From an uncultured Bacilli bacterium (lineage in GTDB: Bacteria; Bacillota_I; Bacilli_A; RF39; UBA660), in assembly GCA_934130375.1 (NCBI GenBank), contig CAKOXW010000001.1:186001-250000 (forward strand): 64,000 nt of DNA, given 5' to 3'. Below the pieces are notes generated by a model. The model had not been told where the DNA came from, made no database searches, and saw only the letters and a program-made list of their open reading frames with translations. Shown piece by piece: positions 61,029 through 64,000 of this stretch. Position numbers and translations under genes: made by a program. The first letter of the stretch is position 1, and every line of letters starts with the position of its first letter.

Positions 61029-61049
61029 CTTATATGTTTTACATATAAG
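61029..61049. other. Short hairpin in phage non-coding region
   Basis: CTTATATGT-TTT-ACATATAAG, nine perfect pairs, between the zot-like gene and the large inverted repeat. Confidence 0.6.
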
Positions 61050-61104
61050 AAAGTTATTGCCCTACTATTATAAATTGTGTTTCAGTTATTCCAATTTCCT
61101 TTAT

Positions 61105-61293
61105 GATAATAGGTACCCATTGTTATGTTTTAAAAATACATGGGAGCAAAGCGTTGGTACGCTTCGCTCTATTCCCATTAAATCACTTTTATAGTTTTGT
61201 CAAGTATAAAATGAACTTTTATTAATATTAATAGTAAATAATCTATTAATACGTTTTAAGTGATTTATTTTTAACATAACAACGCCTATTATC
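61105..61293. other. Large nested inverted-repeat region, candidate phage origin or packaging signal
   Basis: Outer arms: GATAATAGG...TTGTTATGTT (61105-61129) against AACATAACAA..CCTATTATC (61273-61293). Inside lies a GC-rich hairpin, ATGGGAGCAAAGCG (61140-61153) with CGCTTCGCTCTATTCCCAT (61160-61178). The 444-base gap 60929-61372 has no gene. A possible minus-strand promoter box TTGACA is at 61198-61203, and the inner hairpin is followed on the minus strand by ATTTTT, so part may also terminate transcription. Confidence 0.6.
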
Positions 61294-61372
61294 AAAAGTT
61301 TTCTCGGCATAATCTGTCTATAATTTTAAATACTTATACAAAGAATAAATACATACTTTCTTTATTGTAAAA

Positions 61373-61696
61373 CTACCAAAATTTTATATTTTTTATTAAT
61401 CTAAATATCCATTGAATACTAAGAGTAGATACATAAATTGTAAATCTTGCAACTTCAATAGATAAAATAAATAAAAGTGTTACTAGCAACGTATTAGGTA
61501 AAGCACCTAAGCCCCAAAAAACACCAACAAATAAATCATTAATATTACTTGTTAATTCAAGAACCTTATCACTTATATTAGGCATTAAAGTTGTAAATAA
61601 TAAATTTAAAGGTACACATATTACCTTTACTAAAGAAATCAATATATTTATTATAAAAGTAAATAAATATTGACCTAAATTCGCTAAACTAGACAT
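61373..61696 (-). CDS. Small inovirus membrane protein (DUF2523/pVI-like)
   Basis: A 107-residue protein with three hydrophobic segments (LFTFIINILISLVKVICVPL, then VFWGLGALPNTLLVTLLFIL, then FTIYVSTLSI) and a short basic tail (FRLIKNIKFW). Position between the adsorption protein and the Zot-like ATPase is that of gene VI/DUF2523 in inoviruses, whose products cap the virion with pIII. GGGGG lies before the ATG at 61696, inside the end of the upstream gene (8-base overlap). Confidence 0.72.
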   Translation of the reverse strand: MSSLANLGQYLFTFIINILISLVKVICVPLNLLFTTLMPNISDKVLELTSNINDLFVGVFWGLGALPNTLLVTLLFILSIEVARFTIYVSTLSIQWIFRLIKNIKFW

Positions 61697-63674
61697 TGTC
61701 AAACCCCCAACACTCAATATTCATTGGTTCCATTCGTATAACCTTTTCAAACCAACCATATAAAAATATAAAATAATTTATCAAAATAATTGTACTAGCG
61801 ATAGAACCAACTCTTTCAAAAAAAGTAGTTGCTTTTATTTCTTCATAAATAGTATTTATACAAGGTATTGACATATTTTTATTAACAAAAGGTAGTTTAA
61901 TTGTTAAAGGTGTACATACACTACCACTTAAAGTATTAGTCAAAGTTTGTAATACATTTAAAGGAAGTGTTAAAATACTATCAATAGGACCTCTATCTAT
62001 TAAATCAGGCATATTTAATAAACCAGATAAATCAAGACCAGTATCTTCAAAAGTTTTTTTAATAATACTATCAATAGTATCTATTGTACTATTACTATCA
62101 TAAGTAATAGATACAGGACTATCGTTAGGACAATGATTAACATTTAATTTAGGTATTAACTTAGTTTCTTCACTAGGCATAGTTACAATAAATTTAATAT
62201 TTGCATATTCAAGTTTAGAAGAAGAACTAGCATAATGATAATCAATAAAACAACTATTACCTAAACATTTAAAATCATAAGAACCAATTAAATTTGCTTT
62301 TGAATTATTTTCAAAATTAACAATAAAATCACTTTCAGTATAACTAAAATCTTCGTTCCAAGTAAACGAAAATACACCACGAAGGCTTTCACTATCATTA
62401 GTTATGTCAGTAGGAAAACGTACATTTCCCTCTCTAATAAAAGTTACACTTTTAGGATTAGTTATAGTTGAAATTCTTTTATAATCATTATCATAATTAG
62501 TACAATAACTAGTATCTTGAATAAAAGAACTAATTTTAGTATCTTGAACACTTGAAAGAAACAAAGTTTTTTTACGAATTAATTTATTAGTATTATTCAT
62601 TTTTATAGAAATATAACCAGAACCACTAGGCAAATTAGATAACTTATAATCATAAGTACATAATGTTGTATTACCATCATTTTCTTCACAATAAGAATTT
62701 TTAGTATCAACAATTATATCTACACCCTCAGTATTAGAACTGAGAGGAAAATTAGAAAGTAAATTAAAATCTTCAGTATACTTTTCAAACATTGCAAATT
62801 GAATTCTACCCTTTAAAGAACTATCAAAACCATTTTTATTTATATTAAAAAATAAATCATTTAAACCAATATCATAATCTCCTATTGTGTACATTTGTGG
62901 TTTATAATTATTAATACCAAAATTATAATAATTATCTTGCATTAAATCTTGAAAACCGATAGGATTAACATTACCAATTTTAGTACCATTAGGTAAAATA
63001 AAGTTATTAGTTGTATTAAAATTCGAAGATTGATTAGCAGGCAAAATGAATTTATCTTGAGTTTTAAAATTATAATAAACAATAGGAAAAGAAGAACCAC
63101 CTCTAAAGCCACTATTATCTACTAGACAATTATTATTATCTAAAGATTGACAATAAAATGCACGAGTTAAAAAACCAGAACCATAAGAACTAGAACCATA
63201 CTCTATCATAGTGGTAAAACTAGTATCTTTATACAAATAATTACCACGAACAAAATCACTATTTTTTTTATGCCATTTACTATTGCTATCAATACTATCA
63301 ACAAAATCAACATAAGAACTAGATTTTAAAAAATAAATAGGATAATTATTATTCCAAGCAACATAAGAAAAACCAATATTATTAAAATAATCACCATAAG
63401 GAATAATATTGAATTGACTATAATTTCCATCTGTTGCACTATTGTATAAACGTAAAGTTATAACTACATTATCATATGAAGATAAATAATTATTATAAAA
63501 TTCAACCGCTTTTTCTTGAACCCATTTAGAATTTCCCCAATTAGGAAATTGAGAAATAATATTATCTAAAGGACCATAATTAGAACCAACAACGTTTATA
63601 TCTTCGGCATTAACACTAAAAACAAATAAAAAACTAAATAAACAACTTACTAAAAATTTCTTTAATATTTTCAC
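61689..63674 (-). CDS. Large secreted, C-terminally anchored phage protein (pIII-like adsorption protein)
   Basis: A 661-residue protein with an N-terminal signal peptide (~1-23, ending VNA), a large Asn/Ser/Tyr-rich ectodomain with several Cys pairs (FYCQSLDNNNC, SYCEENDGNTTLC, FKCLGNSCFIDY), and one C-terminal membrane span (~625-645, ASTIILINYFIFLYGWF). This is the architecture and gene position of the inovirus receptor-binding protein pIII, although sequence similarity to known pIII is not visible. Translation probably starts at GTG 63674, six bases after GGGGGTG. The host receptor is unknown; a surface pilus would be the usual one. Confidence 0.75.
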   Translation of the reverse strand: MKILKKFLVSCLFSFLFVFSVNAEDINVVGSNYGPLDNIISQFPNWGNSKWVQEKAVEFYNNYLSSYDNVVITLRLYNSATDGNYSQFNIIPYGDYFNNIGFSYVAWNNNYPIYFLKSSSYVDFVDSIDSNSKWHKKNSDFVRGNYLYKDTSFTTMIEYGSSSYGSGFLTRAFYCQSLDNNNCLVDNSGFRGGSSFPIVYYNFKTQDKFILPANQSSNFNTTNNFILPNGTKIGNVNPIGFQDLMQDNYYNFGINNYKPQMYTIGDYDIGLNDLFFNINKNGFDSSLKGRIQFAMFEKYTEDFNLLSNFPLSSNTEGVDIIVDTKNSYCEENDGNTTLCTYDYKLSNLPSGSGYISIKMNNTNKLIRKKTLFLSSVQDTKISSFIQDTSYCTNYDNDYKRISTITNPKSVTFIREGNVRFPTDITNDSESLRGVFSFTWNEDFSYTESDFIVNFENNSKANLIGSYDFKCLGNSCFIDYHYASSSSKLEYANIKFIVTMPSEETKLIPKLNVNHCPNDSPVSITYDSNSTIDTIDSIIKKTFEDTGLDLSGLLNMPDLIDRGPIDSILTLPLNVLQTLTNTLSGSVCTPLTIKLPFVNKNMSIPCINTIYEEIKATTFFERVGSIASTIILINYFIFLYGWFEKVIRMEPMNIECWGFDNV

Positions 63675-63768
63675 ACTTACCACCCCCTATAAAATAACCT
63701 AAAAAAAATATTATAAAATAAAATATTAAATTAACAATTTTATGCATTTTATATTTAATCTTTAACAT
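63634..63768 (-). CDS. Small membrane protein, inovirus structural candidate
   Basis: A 44-residue frame, starting MLKIKYKMHKIVNLIFYFII, with one strong membrane span and a short tail. It begins one base after the stop of the previous small gene (TGATATG) behind AAGGA and overlaps the pIII-like start. Size and place fit the pVII/pIX-type minor coat genes, but the tail runs over the next gene's signal sequence, so it may be spurious. Confidence 0.45.
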   Translation of the reverse strand: MLKIKYKMHKIVNLIFYFIIFFLGYFIGGGKCENIKEIFSKLFI

Positions 63769-63769
63769 A

Positions 63770-63916
63770 TCAATATTCCTTACTTATAAAATAACTATCG
63801 CCATCTTTTTCATGTATCTTTAAATATTGACACAACATAGAAAGACTTTTAAAAGGCATTTTAATACTCTCTAAACCACTTCTACTTATAAATTGTAAAT
63901 AATAAACTTGTTGCAT
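63770..63916 (-). CDS. 48-residue phage protein of unknown function
   Basis: MQQVYYLQFISRSGLESIKM at the start, a soluble, compact protein ending FISKEY. It has a clear AAAGGAG ribosome site and begins one base after the stop of the coat protein candidate (TAATATG). No family recognised; it could be a small structural or regulatory protein. Confidence 0.6.
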   Translation of the reverse strand: MQQVYYLQFISRSGLESIKMPFKSLSMLCQYLKIHEKDGDSYFISKEY

Positions 63917-63917
63917 A

Positions 63918-64000
63918 TTAAATACTCCTTTTTTTAAATAATTTCATAATTATATAAATAGGTACACACACTACAAATATAACAAATACTAAAAATATAA
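63918..64000 (-). CDS. C-terminal end of probable inovirus major coat protein (cut by window)
   Basis: The frame open from the window edge reads a membrane helix followed by a basic end: FVIFVVCVPIYIIMKLFKKR, then SI and stop. This is the layout of pVIII-type major coat proteins, which end with a helix and a Lys-rich DNA-contact tail (compare IKLFKKFTSK in fd phage). Only 26 codons are visible; the N-terminus lies outside. Confidence 0.55.
   Translation of the reverse strand, partial: IFLVFVIFVVCVPIYIIMKLFKKRSI

Noticed and set aside
1..64000. Mycoplasma-type code with TGA as Trp
   Set aside because: TGA is used as a real stop in several genes (AbiEi, DUF1016 copy B, Rep) and Trp is TGG in conserved positions.
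1..64000. CRISPR array
   Set aside because: No set of evenly spaced repeats with unique spacers and no cas gene was seen.

Overview
The window is low-GC DNA with Bacillota-type genes, dense gene packing and strong GGTGAT or AGGAGG ribosome binding sites. TGG encodes Trp and TGA is a stop (AbiEi, the second DUF1016 gene and Rep end in TGA), so the code is the standard bacterial one and not the Mycoplasma code. The gene set is that of a Bacilli-type bacterium, plausibly one of the uncultured, AT-rich gut lineages close to Mollicutes: cell-wall division genes, PASTA kinase, RNase HIII, and a few sporulation-type proteins (SpoIIIAH, SpoIVB, SpoIIM, YjcZ-like). The lineage is inference; no rRNA or tRNA gene is visible.

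Layout. 1-5.9 kb: 3' part of a type IV pilin-like protein fused to BspA leucine-rich repeats, a response regulator, RNase HIII, a CvpA-thioredoxin-lipoprotein operon. 5.9-7.6 kb: an AbiE toxin-antitoxin cassette between two copies of the upstream gene's 3' end. 7.6-12.7 kb: PASTA PBP (FtsI/SpoVD type), L,D-transpeptidase, MraY, FtsW. 12.7-14.6 kb: SOS-type Y-family polymerase and YolD partner behind a LexA-box promoter. 14.8-16.7 kb: accessory genes (unknown protein, MuF_C-like domain, TnpB remnant). 16.7-25.2 kb: AAA+ protein, RsmE, MtaB, a secreted protein between perfect inverted repeats, a MacB-like ABC transporter, YjcZ-like protein, second SEDS protein. 25.2-31.2 kb: ComEA-ComEC and a duplicated block of comEC 3' end plus DUF1016 nuclease genes, with relics. 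31.2-35.3 kb: two XRE regulators (one with six membrane spans, one fused to a CYTH-like domain), a nucleotidyltransferase, HolA. 35.3-46.1 kb: U32 protein, FtsA-FtsZ, RlmN, PP2C phosphatase-PASTA kinase-RsgA, a Bro-N accessory gene, Rpe. 46.2-47.6 kb: three tandem pilin-like genes. 47.6-57.9 kb: endonuclease IV, DUF4143 ATPase, elongation-type PBP2, L33, EF-P, SpoIIIAH, SpoIVB, AI-2E family exporter, SpoIIM, MnmA. 58-64 kb: an XRE regulator, a repeat-rich non-coding stretch, a dif-like Xer site, and then, on the minus strand, an inovirus (filamentous phage) gene set: Rep, Zot-like ATPase, small membrane protein, large adsorption-type protein, two tiny genes and the C-terminus of a probable major coat protein cut by the window end.

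Gene orientation is nearly all plus up to the dif-like site and minus after it. This fits a leading-strand arm approaching the replication terminus with a filamentous prophage integrated by host Xer recombinases; the Rep reading frame runs through the dif-like site, so its last residues would be supplied by the host junction.

The points most worth a second look are the dif/Rep overlap and phage non-coding region, a 20-base box followed by a terminator found three times after unrelated genes, a single gene enclosed by perfect 15-base inverted repeats, palindromes with matching base changes inside DUF1016 copies, and the repeated association of accessory genes with duplicated 3' ends of their upstream neighbours.
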